64,000 nucleotides of DNA from Mumia sp. Pv4-285 (GCF_041320275.1 NZ_CP162023.1:3472001-3536000), one strand, 5' to 3'. Counted from the stretch's first letter, positions 16,175 through 25,387 are shown. Notes: generated by a model from the letters alone, not told the origin. Program-made: numbers and translations.

Positions 16175-16631
16175 GCGACAGCGTCATGAACGTGCTGTTC
16201 GGATCCTCCCCGTAGGACCCGAACGGACCGCAGACGACGAAGCCCGCCCTCGCGTAGAGGGCCCGTGCCGGCGCGAAGAAGTCCATGGTGCCGGTCTCCA
16301 GCGAGATCCGGGAGACTCCGCGCGACCGCGCATCGGCCACCACGTGCTCGAGCAGCCCCTTCGCGACACCGCGCCCGCGGTGCCGCGGGTCCGTCCGCAT
16401 GCTCTTGAGCTCCTCGTGGGCCGGCTCGAGCGCCGCCAGCGCCGCGGTGCCGACGATCGACTCACCGTCGTCCACGACCCACATCCGCACCTGCGGGCCT
16501 TGCAGCTCCGTCAGGTCGAGGGCATGGCGGCTCTCCGCTGGTGCGGTCGGGGCGAGGTCGTCGAGGTGCGACTGGAGGAAGACGGCCAGCCGCGGGTCCG
16601 TGAAGTCGGCCCGGTCGATGAGGATCGTCAC
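16134..16631 (-). CDS. GNAT-family N-acetyltransferase
   Basis: The 165-residue protein has the GNAT core: MWVVDDGESIVGTAALAAL, then MRTDPRHRGRGVAKGLLEHVVADAR (the acetyl-CoA motif A, R-x-x-G-x-G/A) and FFAPARALYARAGFVVCGPFGSY. Such proteins acetylate amines with acetyl-CoA; the substrate is unknown. GTG 16631 is chosen because the conserved domain starts there, and the open frame further upstream has no family sequence. The ribosome binding site is weak. The tail overlaps the LacI gene end on the other strand. Confidence 0.82.
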   Translation of the reverse strand: MTILIDRADFTDPRLAVFLQSHLDDLAPTAPAESRHALDLTELQGPQVRMWVVDDGESIVGTAALAALEPAHEELKSMRTDPRHRGRGVAKGLLEHVVADARSRGVSRISLETGTMDFFAPARALYARAGFVVCGPFGSYGEDPNSTFMTLSLTPSTPGSAAPRE

Positions 16632-16695
16632 CAGAGAATTCTGCCAGGAGGGACTTTCCACGTGACCGGGTGGTGAGGCCCCGCTAAGTGCCGGT

Positions 16696-16711
16696 ACCCG
16701 GCGAGCCGGGT
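16696..16711. promoter_or_regulatory. Palindrome upstream of the ABM-domain gene
   Basis: ACCCGGC-GA-GCCGGGT is a 16-bp inverted repeat 27 bases before ATG 16738. It could be an operator. The nearest regulator genes give no clear candidate. Confidence 0.35.
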
Positions 16712-16737
16712 CCCCGTGGCCCGAGCAAGGAGTCCCC

Positions 16738-17040
16738 ATGGCGATCAATGTCGTCGCACTGTTCACGGTCAAGGCCGGCGAAGGTCCCGCCTTCGAGTCC
16801 GCGATCGCCGCCGCACGGCCTGCCATGCTCGACCAGGAGGGCTGCGAGCGCTACGACCTCCAGCGCCGCGTGGACGACGAGAACGCGTACGTCCTCCTCG
16901 AGGAGTACGCGTCGGGCGAGGCGCTGCGCGAGCACGGCTCGTCCCCGGAGTTCACGGCCTTGGTCACGGCCGTCACCGACCTGCTCGCCGAGCCGATGGA
17001 GGTTCTCCTCCTCAGGCCGGTCGGCGACCAGCAGGGCTGA
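16738..17040 (+). CDS. Antibiotic-biosynthesis-monooxygenase (ABM) domain protein
   Basis: The 100-residue protein is a single ABM domain of the dimeric ferredoxin-like barrel: INVVALFTVKAGEGPAFESAIAAARPAMLDQEGCERYDLQRR, ENAYVLLEEYASGEALREH. Family members include heme-independent monooxygenases such as YgiN and many proteins of unknown role. AAGGAG lies five bases before ATG 16738. The neighbour on the opposite strand is a FAD hydroxylase, so both could deal with aromatic or quinone compounds, but no shared operon exists. Confidence 0.82.
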   Translation: MAINVVALFTVKAGEGPAFESAIAAARPAMLDQEGCERYDLQRRVDDENAYVLLEEYASGEALREHGSSPEFTALVTAVTDLLAEPMEVLLLRPVGDQQG

Positions 17041-17055
17041 TCGCGCCGGGCGAGC

Positions 17056-18645
17056 TCAGCCCGCCGCGGTGCCGAGCACCGACTCGAGGTAACGGTCGAT
17101 CCCGCCCAGGTCGACACCGTCGGTACGATGCGCGACGTAGCCGTCGGGCCGAACCAGCAGCTGCGCGCTCTGGTCGGCGGGGATCCCGAGCCGGCGCACG
17201 GTTCCCCGATCCACGGCGGGGTCGGACAGCGACACCCGGCGAGTCCGCAGGGCGGCGCCCCACCGGGTCGCGATCGCGTCGACCGTCGCCTGCGGCCACC
17301 GGCCGACCGGTCCATAGAGCAACAGCGTGAACGCCGTCGCCGACAGACACCGGTGGAGCGCGGCCGGCGTCCCGTCGACGAGCACGCGACCGTCCGGCAG
17401 ACGATCCCCCGGACGCGCGCCGCGCGCACGCCGTCCCGTCGACTCGCCCGCGAGCGGACCACCGCGGTAGTGGACGTCGAGCTCCGACACCGCGCGGAAG
17501 CCCGCGCGCCGCAGTGCCGGGAGCCGCGCGAGAACGGGGAGCACCAGCGGCGCCACGCGGGGACGGAGGAAGCGGACGAGAGGGTTCGACGACGTCGCGA
17601 TCCGGAAGACGCGACCGGTCGTCTCGACGACGTACCGCCCGATCGGCAGGCGCTCGGCGTCGTAGGTCTCCAGCAGGCCCGGACGCGCCACACCGCGGCA
17701 CACGAGACCGAGCTTCCAGCCGAGGTTGACCGCGTCCTGGATCCCGGTGTTCATGCCCTGCCCGCCGGCGGGGCTGTGGATGTGCGCCGCATCGCCGGCG
17801 AGGAGGACCCGACCCGCGCGCAGCCGGTCGACGCACCGCTCCGAGATGGAGAAGTCGGTCAACCACACCGGGTCGTGGACGCGGACCCGCCCGCCCGCCT
17901 GGGCGGCGACCGCCCGCTGCAGGTCGAGGAGGGCGGTGGGACCTTCCGCGCCGTCCGGCCGCATCGTGAGGACGCGCCACGGCGCCGGACGGGCGAGCGG
18001 GAAGAAGAAGACGAGCCCGGTCGGGCCGAGGAAGGCGTGCACCCCGGGATCGAGCCCGTCGACGTCGACGTCGGCGAGGACGAACGTCTGCGGGTACGTC
18101 TCGCCGCGGAAGGCGATCCCGGTCGCCTCGCGCACCGCGCTGTGGGCGCCGTCGCAGCCCACGACGTACCGGGCGTGGACGCGCGCCGGCGTCCCCGCGT
18201 CGTCGTGGACGGTGCAGCTGACGCGGTCTCCGTCCTGCTCGACGCCGACCACCCGGCTCCCCCGACGGACGTCGACCCCGCGCCTTGCGAGGTGCTCCGC
18301 GAGGATCCGCTCGGTCTCTGCCTGCGAGAGGAACAGCAGGAACGGGTACGCCGTCTCGCCGACCGCCGCGTCGAAGAGACGGATCGTCGCCTCCCGGCGC
18401 CGACCGTGCACCGTCACGCTCGTGGCGTCGTCACCCGCCGCGACGAGGTCGTCGGCGACACCGTGGCGGTCGAGGACCTCGAGCGTCCGCGCCTGGATCA
18501 CCATCGCGCGCGACTCGTGCACGGCGTCCGGCGCGGCGTCCACGATCGCCACGTCGACGCCGTGCGCCGACAGCTCCAGGGCGAGCGTGAGCCCTGTCGG
18601 ACCCGCGCCGACCACCAGCACGTCCACGCGTGCGGTCTCGCTCAT
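17056..18645 (-). CDS. FAD-dependent aromatic hydroxylase (PheA/TfdB-type monooxygenase)
   Basis: The 529-residue flavoprotein has the three family motifs: VLVVGAGPTGLTLALELSAHG at the start (FAD dinucleotide binding), VVGCDGAHSAVRE (DG motif), and RVLLAGDAAHIHSPAGGQGMNTG (GD motif). The C-terminal 130 residues form a thioredoxin-like domain typical of phenol-hydroxylase/polyketide hydroxylase members. It would add a hydroxyl group to an aromatic or polyketide substrate using NAD(P)H and O2. The gene stands alone on the minus strand, divergent from GH15. The substrate is unknown. Confidence 0.87.
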   Translation of the reverse strand: MSETARVDVLVVGAGPTGLTLALELSAHGVDVAIVDAAPDAVHESRAMVIQARTLEVLDRHGVADDLVAAGDDATSVTVHGRRREATIRLFDAAVGETAYPFLLFLSQAETERILAEHLARRGVDVRRGSRVVGVEQDGDRVSCTVHDDAGTPARVHARYVVGCDGAHSAVREATGIAFRGETYPQTFVLADVDVDGLDPGVHAFLGPTGLVFFFPLARPAPWRVLTMRPDGAEGPTALLDLQRAVAAQAGGRVRVHDPVWLTDFSISERCVDRLRAGRVLLAGDAAHIHSPAGGQGMNTGIQDAVNLGWKLGLVCRGVARPGLLETYDAERLPIGRYVVETTGRVFRIATSSNPLVRFLRPRVAPLVLPVLARLPALRRAGFRAVSELDVHYRGGPLAGESTGRRARGARPGDRLPDGRVLVDGTPAALHRCLSATAFTLLLYGPVGRWPQATVDAIATRWGAALRTRRVSLSDPAVDRGTVRRLGIPADQSAQLLVRPDGYVAHRTDGVDLGGIDRYLESVLGTAAG

Positions 18646-18712
18646 GCGCCGAGCCTAGATCGGCAGGCATCGCTAGGCTGGCGGCGCCGACGGCGAGCGA
18701 GGGGTGAGTCCG

Positions 18713-20542
18713 ATGGCAGGCAGGATCGAGGACTACGCCGTCATCGGCGACACCGAGACGGTGGCCCTGGTCGAGCGCACCGGCTCGATCGACTGGTGGT
18801 GCACCCCCAGGATCGACTCGGGTGCCTGCTTCGCGGCCCTGCTCGGCGACGAGAGCCACGGCCGCTGGCTGCTGCGGCCGGCGGAGGAGATCATCTCCGT
18901 ACGCCGCTGGTACCGCCACGACACTCTCGTCCTCGAGACCGAGTACGAGACGGCGAGCGGCATCGTCGCCGTCGTCGACTTCATGGCGCCGCCGGACGCG
19001 CACCCGCGGATCTTCCGGATCGTCGAGGGTCGCCGGGGCACCGTGCCGATGACGATGGAGCTGGCCGTCCGCTACGACTACGGCTCGATCACCCCATGGG
19101 TCAACAGCGTCCCGGGCGGTCAGACGCTGGTCGCCGGCGCCGACGCTCTCCGGCTCCACGCCGCGGTGCCGGTGCGCGGCGAGGACATGCGGACCGTCGC
19201 CGACTTCACCTGCACGGCCGCCCAGGTCCTCGGGTTCTCGCTCGTCTGGTACGACTCCCTGTCGGATCCACCGCTCCCCCTCGACGCCGCCGCCGCGTGC
19301 GCACGCACCGAGGCGTGGTGGCGGGAGTGGGCGTCACGATGCTCCTACGACGGCGACTGGAGCGACGAGGTCCTGCGCTCGTTGATCACCCTGAAGGCTC
19401 TCTCGTACTCGCCCTCCGGGGCGATCGCCGCGGCGGCCACGACGTCGTTGCCCGAGCTCGTGGGCGGGGTCCGCAACTGGGACTACCGCTACTCGTGGCT
19501 GCGCGACGCGTCGTTCGCGCTCCAGGCGCTCGTGCTCAGCGGCTACGAGGCCGAGGCTCAGGCGTGGTACGGGTGGTTGCGCCGCGCCGTCGCCGGGAGC
19601 CCTGGTGAGTTCCAGATCATGTACGGCGTACGCGGCGAGCGCCGGCTGACCGAGATCGAGCTCGACTGGCTCCCCGGGTACGAGGGGTCGAGGCCGGTCC
19701 GGATCGGCAACGCGGCGAGCGACCAGTTCCAGCTCGACGTGTTCGGCGAGGTCCTGGACGCCTCGTGGACCGCCGTCAAGGCCGAGCTCGTGACGCACCC
19801 CGAGGATCTGCCGGTGCTCCGTCACCAGCAGGACGCGATGCTCCCCGCGCTGATGGAGCACCTGGAGAAGGTCTGGCAGGACCCGGACGAGGGGATCTGG
19901 GAGATCCGCGGGCCCCGTCGCCACTTCGTGCACTCCAAGGTGATGGCCTGGGTCGCGTTCGACCGGGCGATCCGCATCGCGGAGAAGCTCGCCCTCGAGG
20001 AGGCGGTGCCGGTCCAGCGGTGGGTGGAGCTTCGCGACGCCGTGCACGCCGAGGTCTGCGAGAAGGGCTGGAGCGACGCCAAGAACAGCTTCGTCCAGTT
20101 CTACGGCGCGAATGTCGTCGACGCCTCGCTGCTCATGCTGGCCCGGGTCGGCTTCCTCCCCCACGACGATCCGCGCATCGTCGGCACGGTCGAGGCGGTC
20201 GAGAAGGACCTCCTCGTCGACGGGCTCCTCATGCGCTACCCGCCGGCGGCTCAGGGAACCGTCGACGGCCTCCCGCCCGGCGAGGGGGCGTTCGTGATGA
20301 CGACATTCTGGCTCGTCGACGCTCTGGCGCTGATCGGTCGTACGGCGGACGCGCGGGCGCTCTTCGAGCGGCTGCTCGCCCTGCGCAACGACGTCGGCCT
20401 GCTCGCGGAGGAGTACGACCCCGTCGCCGACCGCATGCTCGGCAACTTCCCACAGGCGTTCTCGCACCTGGGCCTCATCGTGTCCGCGGCCAACCTCTCC
20501 ATGGGCGAGGCGGGGCCGTTCGGCGACGTGCCGCAACCCTGA
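18713..20542 (+). CDS. Glycoside hydrolase family 15 protein (glucoamylase/trehalase-like)
   Basis: The 609-residue protein starts with RIEDYAVIGDTETVALVERTGSIDWWCTPRIDSGACFAALLG, the hallmark of bacterial GH15-like proteins. It continues with the N-terminal beta-sandwich and the (alpha/alpha)6 barrel: GGVRNWDYRYSWLRDASFALQAL, ELDWLPGYEGSRPVRIGNAA, and a late PQAFSHLGLI. The family includes glucoamylases, glucodextranases and the mycobacterial trehalase. No signal peptide is seen, so it acts in the cytoplasm, perhaps on trehalose. ATG 18713 is preferred over GTG 18704 because of the spacing to GAGGGG. Confidence 0.88.
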   Translation: MAGRIEDYAVIGDTETVALVERTGSIDWWCTPRIDSGACFAALLGDESHGRWLLRPAEEIISVRRWYRHDTLVLETEYETASGIVAVVDFMAPPDAHPRIFRIVEGRRGTVPMTMELAVRYDYGSITPWVNSVPGGQTLVAGADALRLHAAVPVRGEDMRTVADFTCTAAQVLGFSLVWYDSLSDPPLPLDAAAACARTEAWWREWASRCSYDGDWSDEVLRSLITLKALSYSPSGAIAAAATTSLPELVGGVRNWDYRYSWLRDASFALQALVLSGYEAEAQAWYGWLRRAVAGSPGEFQIMYGVRGERRLTEIELDWLPGYEGSRPVRIGNAASDQFQLDVFGEVLDASWTAVKAELVTHPEDLPVLRHQQDAMLPALMEHLEKVWQDPDEGIWEIRGPRRHFVHSKVMAWVAFDRAIRIAEKLALEEAVPVQRWVELRDAVHAEVCEKGWSDAKNSFVQFYGANVVDASLLMLARVGFLPHDDPRIVGTVEAVEKDLLVDGLLMRYPPAAQGTVDGLPPGEGAFVMTTFWLVDALALIGRTADARALFERLLALRNDVGLLAEEYDPVADRMLGNFPQAFSHLGLIVSAANLSMGEAGPFGDVPQP

Positions 20543-20560
20543 CGCGGCGGGTCGCGGGGG

Positions 20561-21220
20561 TCAGCGCACGAACGTGACGGACTCGTCGAGCGACGCCCGG
20601 GTCGTACGGAACCCGTTCACCGGATGCTCCTCGTCGGGGTAGCCGAGCGCGACCGCGCAGACCACGAGGCGGTCGTCGGCGATGCCGAGGACCTGGCGCA
20701 CGTGGTCGGAGTACATCGCGACGGCCGCCTGCGCGACGCTGGAGACGCCGTACGCGTGGGCCGCGTTGAGCAGGTTGGCCACGTAGCCGCCGCAGTCGAC
20801 CGCGCCGTACACGCCCTGGGCGGCGTCCGTCGTCACGATCGCGACGTGCGGGGCCCCGAAGAACGTGAAGTTCTTCAGCATCTGCGCACCGCGCGCAGCC
20901 ATGTCTGTCCGCTCGATGCCGAGGCTCTCGTACAGGGCGAAGCCCGACTCGCGGCGGCGATGCTGGTAGACGCCGGTGTACTCCTGAGGGGTCGGCAGGT
21001 CCGACGCCGGCGCGTGCGCCTGGACATGGGCGGTCAGGCTCTCGGCCAGCTCGCGCGTCGCGTCACCGCTGAGCAGGTGGACGTGCCAGGGCTGGGTGTT
21101 GCACCAGGACGCGGTCCGCTGCGCGAGAGAGAGCACGTCGCGCAGCGTCTCGTCGGGCACCGGCTCGGCGCGGTAGGCGCGACAGCTCCACCGCTGCGCG
21201 AGCACGTCGGACAGCTGCAC
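20561..21220 (-). CDS. Nitroreductase-family oxidoreductase
   Basis: The 219-residue protein has the FMN-binding nitroreductase pattern: RWSCRAYRAEPVPDETLRDVLSLAQRTASWCNTQPWHV at the start and YGAVDCGGYVANLLNAAHAYGVSSV. The ending is VVCAVALGYPDEEHPVNGFRTTRASLDE. It reduces nitro groups, quinones or related substrates with NAD(P)H. GTG 21220 has AAGGAG upstream, and the open frame upstream of that has no family sequence. It is a single gene, convergent with GH15. The physiological substrate is unknown. Confidence 0.88.
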   Translation of the reverse strand: MQLSDVLAQRWSCRAYRAEPVPDETLRDVLSLAQRTASWCNTQPWHVHLLSGDATRELAESLTAHVQAHAPASDLPTPQEYTGVYQHRRRESGFALYESLGIERTDMAARGAQMLKNFTFFGAPHVAIVTTDAAQGVYGAVDCGGYVANLLNAAHAYGVSSVAQAAVAMYSDHVRQVLGIADDRLVVCAVALGYPDEEHPVNGFRTTRASLDESVTFVR

Positions 21221-21299
21221 GGGATGCTCCTTCGATCGTCGATGCGTCGGAGCCTCCCACAACCTCCCGACCGTGGACGGGCCGGGTGTCAGTGGGCGG

Positions 21300-21800
21300 T
21301 CAGCACCGGCCCTCGAGCGTGAACGTGGTCGGTTGCGCGGTGTCGTCGGCGAGGCTGCCTTCTCCCGAGGCGCTCACGGCCCCGTCGTCGGCGATCATCA
21401 TCGACGTGATCCGGCCTTCGAACTCCGTCGACCCGGAGACGACGACGCTTCCTGAGCCACCGCTGACCGTGACCACGACCGTCGCCCCGTCGTCGGCGGC
21501 TCCGTCCTCTACAAACGTGACGTTCAGCGTGGACGCGTCGGGGTTCTCGCACACGGAGGCCACCCCGTCGACGTCGACGGAGTCGTCGGCCGTGTCGAGG
21601 TCGAACTCCATCGGGTCGTTGTCGTTGTCGTCGTCGTCGCTCGTCGCACCGGTGGTCGGGGTCGGCTCGGACGGTGCGTCCGTGGTCGCGGTCGGTGCCG
21701 GGGTGTCGTCGTCATCGGGATCGTCGTCGTCGGTGCAGGCCGCCGTCGCGAGAAGGACGAGAACGGCGGCGGCCGACGCGAGCGCGCGGGACCTGGTCAT
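21300..21800 (-). CDS. Predicted lipoprotein with Asp-rich linker, LpqH-like C-terminal domain (tentative)
   Basis: The 166-residue protein has a lipoprotein signal (MTRSRALASAAAVLVLLATAAC) with the lipidated Cys at 22. A very acidic Asp/Thr/Pro-rich linker (about 23-65) follows. The C-terminal part has two cysteines far apart (VASVCENPD and the terminal GRC) and beta-rich sequence. This layout recalls the mycobacterial 19-kDa lipoprotein antigen family (LpqH), but identity is too weak to be sure. It would be anchored on the outer face of the membrane. It lies 40 bases behind the TetR gene and may be co-transcribed with it. Confidence 0.65.
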   Translation of the reverse strand: MTRSRALASAAAVLVLLATAACTDDDDPDDDDTPAPTATTDAPSEPTPTTGATSDDDDNDNDPMEFDLDTADDSVDVDGVASVCENPDASTLNVTFVEDGAADDGATVVVTVSGGSGSVVVSGSTEFEGRITSMMIADDGAVSASGEGSLADDTAQPTTFTLEGRC

Positions 21801-21840
21801 GGAGCCCCCTGTGAGCGTGTGGCTGGGTCTCCCCACGCTC

Positions 21841-22509
21841 TCAGCGGCTGGGCCTGCCCGCACCTCGGTCGGCCTGCAGGTAGCCGAGACAGAGCCGGAC
21901 GAGCTCGTCGAGCACGACGTCGCGAGGGATCTGGGGGGCGTCGACGACCCAGCGGACGGCGAGGTTCTCGACCGCGAGGACCAGGACCCAGGCCATGACG
22001 GTCGGCTGTCGTGTCGACGGGGAGCCTGCGCGCGATGCCGCGAGGTACGCGGCGACCAGATCCTGCACCCGGCGTTCCAGGGCAGCACGGCGTACGGCGT
22101 TCTGTCGTGCCGGCAGCTCCTCGAAGACGACGCGCAGCAGGTCGGCGTTCTCCTCGAGAGCCCGCAGCAGCGCGTCGGCGCAGGCGCGCACCATCGACGG
22201 GCCGACCTCGCCGAGCCGGTCGACGAGCGAGGCCGCGACCTGGTCGGACACGTCGTCGGCGTAGCGCTCGACGATGGCGGCGATGATCGCGTGCTTGTTC
22301 GGGTAGTACTGGTACAGCGAGCCGGGGCTGATCCCCGCCGCCTCGGCGACACGGTTCGTCGAGAACGCGTCGTAGCCGTCGCGGAGCAGCACCTCACGGC
22401 CCGAACCGAGGATGCGGTCGACTGTCGCCCGGGACCGTGCCTGGCGCGGCTGCTTGCGCGGCTGCAGCGAGTCCGAGGTGCCGTACGGGGGTGGTGCTGG
22501 CGCGGTCAT
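21841..22509 (-). CDS. TetR-family transcriptional regulator
   Basis: The 222-residue protein has a TetR helix-turn-helix (ATVDRILGSGREVLLRDGYDAFSTNRVAEAAGISPGSLYQYYPNK) and a helical ligand domain ending LCLGYLQADRG. ATG 22509 is chosen: ATG 22521 would lie within the palindromic operator. It is divergent from the MpaB-type oxygenase gene across a short gap holding an excellent inverted repeat, so it probably represses both. A similar TetR partner is known for latex-clearing (Lcp) DUF2236 oxygenases, which is suggestive only. Confidence 0.88.
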   Translation of the reverse strand: MTAPAPPPYGTSDSLQPRKQPRQARSRATVDRILGSGREVLLRDGYDAFSTNRVAEAAGISPGSLYQYYPNKHAIIAAIVERYADDVSDQVAASLVDRLGEVGPSMVRACADALLRALEENADLLRVVFEELPARQNAVRRAALERRVQDLVAAYLAASRAGSPSTRQPTVMAWVLVLAVENLAVRWVVDAPQIPRDVVLDELVRLCLGYLQADRGAGRPSR

Positions 22510-22517
22510 GGGGCTCA

Positions 22518-22534
22518 GCATACGACTGGTATGC
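22518..22534. promoter_or_regulatory. TetR operator between tetR and the DUF2236 gene
   Basis: GCATAC-N5-GTATGC is a 17-bp inverted repeat in the 53-bp divergent gap. It is in the right place to control both genes. Binding by the adjacent TetR protein is an inference. Confidence 0.65.
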
Positions 22535-22562
22535 GAGCGATGACTCGCGTCAGGATGGAGCC

Positions 22563-23780
22563 ATGACGACGCTCGAGACCGCCGCCGCTGCCACGTCCGG
22601 CTCGCCCGCCTACCCGACCCGGTTCCGCGAGTCCGAGGAACGCAGTGCCCGCATCGCCAAGCCGTTGCGGCTCCTCGGCCGCGTCACCGACGTCGACGAA
22701 GCACTGATGGCGCGCATCGGCGCCGGCTTCCTCGAGCGCGACGAGGTCGGCCACCGGCTCGCGGAAGCGATGCGTCTGCGAGCCGACGATCCGCAGCGGG
22801 TGCCGATGGGCGACTTCGCGGCACGGCTCGCGGATCCGGTCGCCGTCCCCGACGCCCCACCGGCGCTCGCGGACTTCTTCGCGACCGTCGAGGCGACCCC
22901 CGACTGGGTCGACCTGGACCTGATCGCCGAGGCGGGCCGGATGCAGCGTCGGTTCGGCCGCAACGCCGCCGACGTCCTCCTCCAGCTCTCCCTCATCGGC
23001 GGCTACCGGTTCGGCGGACCGACCGACCTGCTCGTCGCCACGGGCGGGCTGACGGGTGACATGACCCGTCGACGCCTCGCCGAGACGCAGAAGTGGGCCG
23101 TGGCGCTCGCCCAGCCGGACGCCCTTCTCCCGTACGGCGAAGGCTGGCGCCTCACCGTCCACGTCCGCGCGATGCACGCGCTCGTGAACCACGCGTTCGA
23201 GCCCACCTGGGACGTCGCCCGTTGGGGGCTGCCGATCAACCAGACCGACCAGGCCGCAACGCTCGGCCTGTTCGACGGCGTCCTCCTGCTCGGCGCCCGC
23301 GCGCTCGGCGTCCCCGTCACGCGCCGCGAGTCGCAGGCCGTCATGCACCTGTGGAAGTACGTCGGCTGGCTGATGGGGGTCGACGACCTGTGGCTGGTCG
23401 ACACCGAGCGCGAGCGGCACCGGCTGAACTACCACCTCGTGCTGGCCCAGGCCGACATCTCGGCGGCCGGCCCGCAGCTCGCGCAGTCGATCATCTCCAC
23501 GCTGCGTGACCTTCCGCGCGGCGCCGTACGACAGGAGCGCACGCTGTCGATGCTGACGGCGTTCCTAGGCCCCCGGAGCATGCGCGAGCTCGGTCTTCCG
23601 GTCCGGGTCCCGTGGGCGACCGCGGCGGCCTTCGTCGAGAACACCGTCCGCTACCGCGTGCTCGGGCGCGGCGAGGCCGGACGCCGCAGGCTCGAGGCGT
23701 GGGGCGACCGCGTCGCCGCCGCGCTCCTGAGCGACTACTACGGCGGCGAGACCGTGCAGGACGTCGGCGCACTGCGCTGA
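22563..23780 (+). CDS. MpaB-type oxygenase (DUF2236 family)
   Basis: The 405-residue protein belongs to the DUF2236 family, which includes fungal MpaB and bacterial rubber oxygenase Lcp. Key stretches are LQLSLIGGYRFGGPTDLLVATGGLTG, TRRRLAETQKWAVALAQPD, and VHVRAMHALVNHAFEPTWD with candidate heme-ligand histidines, then NQTDQAATLGLFDG. Lcp proteins are exported by a Tat signal; this one has none, so it acts inside the cell and is not a typical latex-clearing protein. Regulation by the divergent TetR is likely. The substrate is unknown. A second, shorter DUF2236 gene lies at 61846. Confidence 0.82.
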   Translation: MTTLETAAAATSGSPAYPTRFRESEERSARIAKPLRLLGRVTDVDEALMARIGAGFLERDEVGHRLAEAMRLRADDPQRVPMGDFAARLADPVAVPDAPPALADFFATVEATPDWVDLDLIAEAGRMQRRFGRNAADVLLQLSLIGGYRFGGPTDLLVATGGLTGDMTRRRLAETQKWAVALAQPDALLPYGEGWRLTVHVRAMHALVNHAFEPTWDVARWGLPINQTDQAATLGLFDGVLLLGARALGVPVTRRESQAVMHLWKYVGWLMGVDDLWLVDTERERHRLNYHLVLAQADISAAGPQLAQSIISTLRDLPRGAVRQERTLSMLTAFLGPRSMRELGLPVRVPWATAAAFVENTVRYRVLGRGEAGRRRLEAWGDRVAAALLSDYYGGETVQDVGALR

Positions 23781-23791
23781 ACACGGGAGTC

Positions 23792-23874
23792 CGCTGGTCG
23801 AGGTGCCCACCCCACGCCCGCTGGTCGCGGCGCCCACCCCACGCCGCTGGTCGAGGCGCGAAGCGATCGAGACC
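23792..23874 (+). repeat. Tandem and dispersed CTGGTCGAG-type repeat, copy 2
   Basis: Three CGCTGGTCG units start at 23792, 23819 and 23845. The first two share a CCCACCCCACGC tail. The last ends with GCGAAGCGATCGAGACC, the usual form of this element. It fills the gap between two convergent genes. Confidence 0.7.
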
Positions 23875-23883
23875 CCCGACCCC

Positions 23884-25326
23884 TCAGCGGCGCACGGCCA
23901 GCACCTCACCCGCCTGACGGCGTGGGAGGAACGCCGCGATGGCGAACGCCACGAAGGCGGCCACGGCACCGAGCGCCAGGACCAGTCGCAGCCCGTCCTC
24001 GGACGGGACCTCGTGGCCGCCCAGGTCGAGCGTCATCTGTGCCAGGACCACGCCCGCCACCGCGCTCGAGACCGACGTGCCGATCGAACGCATCAGCGTG
24101 TTGAGCGCGTTGGCTGCCGCGGTCTCCGTCACGGGGACCGCCGACATGATCAGCGCCGGCATGGCCCCGTACGCCAGCCCGATGCCGACTCCGGTGATGA
24201 CGGCGGCGGCCACGAAGTGCCAGACCTCTGACATGAAGAACACGGTGAACAGGTAGCCGAGGCCGACGACGAGCGCTCCCACCATCAGGGACACCTTGGG
24301 GCCGTACACGCGCGAGATCCGAGCGGAGACGGGCGCGATCAGCATCATCACGAGTCCGGAGGGCGCCATCACGAGGCCCACCTCGAGCATCGAGCCGCCG
24401 AATCCGTAGCCGGTGGCCTCGGGGACCTGGATGATCTGAGGAACGACCAGCGACAGCCCGAACATCGCGAACCCGAGCATGATCGACGCGAGGTTCGTCA
24501 GCAGGACCTGGCGGCGGACGGTCGTGCGGAGGTCGACCAGCGGATCGGTCGTCCGCAGCTCCCACACCGCCCAGACGACGAGGGCGACGATCGCCAGCGC
24601 GGCGAAGCCGAGCGTGCGACCGGATCCCCAGCCCCATGTGCCGCCCTTGGAGATCGCGAGCAGCATCGAGAAGAGCCCGACCGAGAGGCCGACCGCACCC
24701 ACCGCGTCGAAGCGACCGCCGCTCTTGAGGTCGGCGGCAGGGACGAGCGTGAGCACGCCGGCCAGGGCCACCACACCGGCGACGGCGGAGGTCCAGAACA
24801 GGATGTGCCACGAGAAGTTGTCGGCGATCAGGGCCGCGGCGGGCAGGCCGAGCGCTCCGCCGATCCCGAGCGACGCGCTCATGAGGGCGACCGCGCTGCC
24901 GAGCTTCTCGGGCGGCAGCTCGTCCCGCATGATGCTGATGCCGAGCGGGATGACCCCGGACGCGAGTCCCTGCAGGGCGCGGGCCACGATCAGCACGGTC
25001 AGCGTGTCGCTCAGCGCCCCGAGCACCGATCCCGCGATGAGCACGACCAGGCTCAGGATGAGCATCTTCCGCTTGCCGAACATGTCGCCGAGGCGCCCGA
25101 CGATCGGCACGGCGACCGCGCTCGCCAGAAGCGTCGCGGTGATCGCCCACGCGGTGTCCGCCGCGTCTGCGTGCAGCAGCTGCGGCAGCTCGGGGACGAT
25201 CGGGATGACGAGGCTCTGCATGAGGGCGACGACGATGCCCGCGAACGCGAGCACGGCGACGATGATCGACGGCGAACGTGCCGGGAGGTCCTGACGCGCG
25301 GAGTCAGGGGTGAGTGTGGCGGTCAT
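23884..25326 (-). CDS. MFS drug-efflux transporter, DHA2/EmrB type
   Basis: The 480-residue membrane protein shows about 14 hydrophobic segments, as in the DHA2 family. It has motif A GRLGDMFGKRKM between helices 2 and 3 and the antiporter-like stretch GLASGVIPLGISIMRDELPPEKLGSAVALMSASLGIGGALG (motif C). It would export a hydrophobic drug or metabolite with proton uptake. ATG 25326 has GAGGAG upstream; an in-frame ATG 10 codons earlier lacks one. It is divergent from a TetR regulator across a 20-bp palindrome, the usual arrangement for induced drug efflux. Confidence 0.9.
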   Translation of the reverse strand: MTATLTPDSARQDLPARSPSIIVAVLAFAGIVVALMQSLVIPIVPELPQLLHADAADTAWAITATLLASAVAVPIVGRLGDMFGKRKMLILSLVVLIAGSVLGALSDTLTVLIVARALQGLASGVIPLGISIMRDELPPEKLGSAVALMSASLGIGGALGLPAAALIADNFSWHILFWTSAVAGVVALAGVLTLVPAADLKSGGRFDAVGAVGLSVGLFSMLLAISKGGTWGWGSGRTLGFAALAIVALVVWAVWELRTTDPLVDLRTTVRRQVLLTNLASIMLGFAMFGLSLVVPQIIQVPEATGYGFGGSMLEVGLVMAPSGLVMMLIAPVSARISRVYGPKVSLMVGALVVGLGYLFTVFFMSEVWHFVAAAVITGVGIGLAYGAMPALIMSAVPVTETAAANALNTLMRSIGTSVSSAVAGVVLAQMTLDLGGHEVPSEDGLRLVLALGAVAAFVAFAIAAFLPRRQAGEVLAVRR

Positions 25327-25367
25327 GGGACTCCTCGGAAGGGACGGCGGGGACAACGGATCGACTT

Positions 25368-25387
25368 TAAGTCAAGTGCTTGACTTA
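25368..25387. promoter_or_regulatory. Perfect TetR-type operator in the MFS/TetR gap
   Basis: TAAGTCAAG and CTTGACTTA are perfectly inverted around TG. The site contains TTGACT on both strands, so a bound repressor would cover the -35 boxes of both divergent genes. This is one of the clearest operators in the window. Confidence 0.8.

Noticed and set aside
22563-23780. Latex-clearing protein (Lcp) rubber oxygenase
   Set aside because: The DUF2236 fold and TetR partner fit, but Lcp is exported with a Tat signal and this protein has none, so the specific name was not given.
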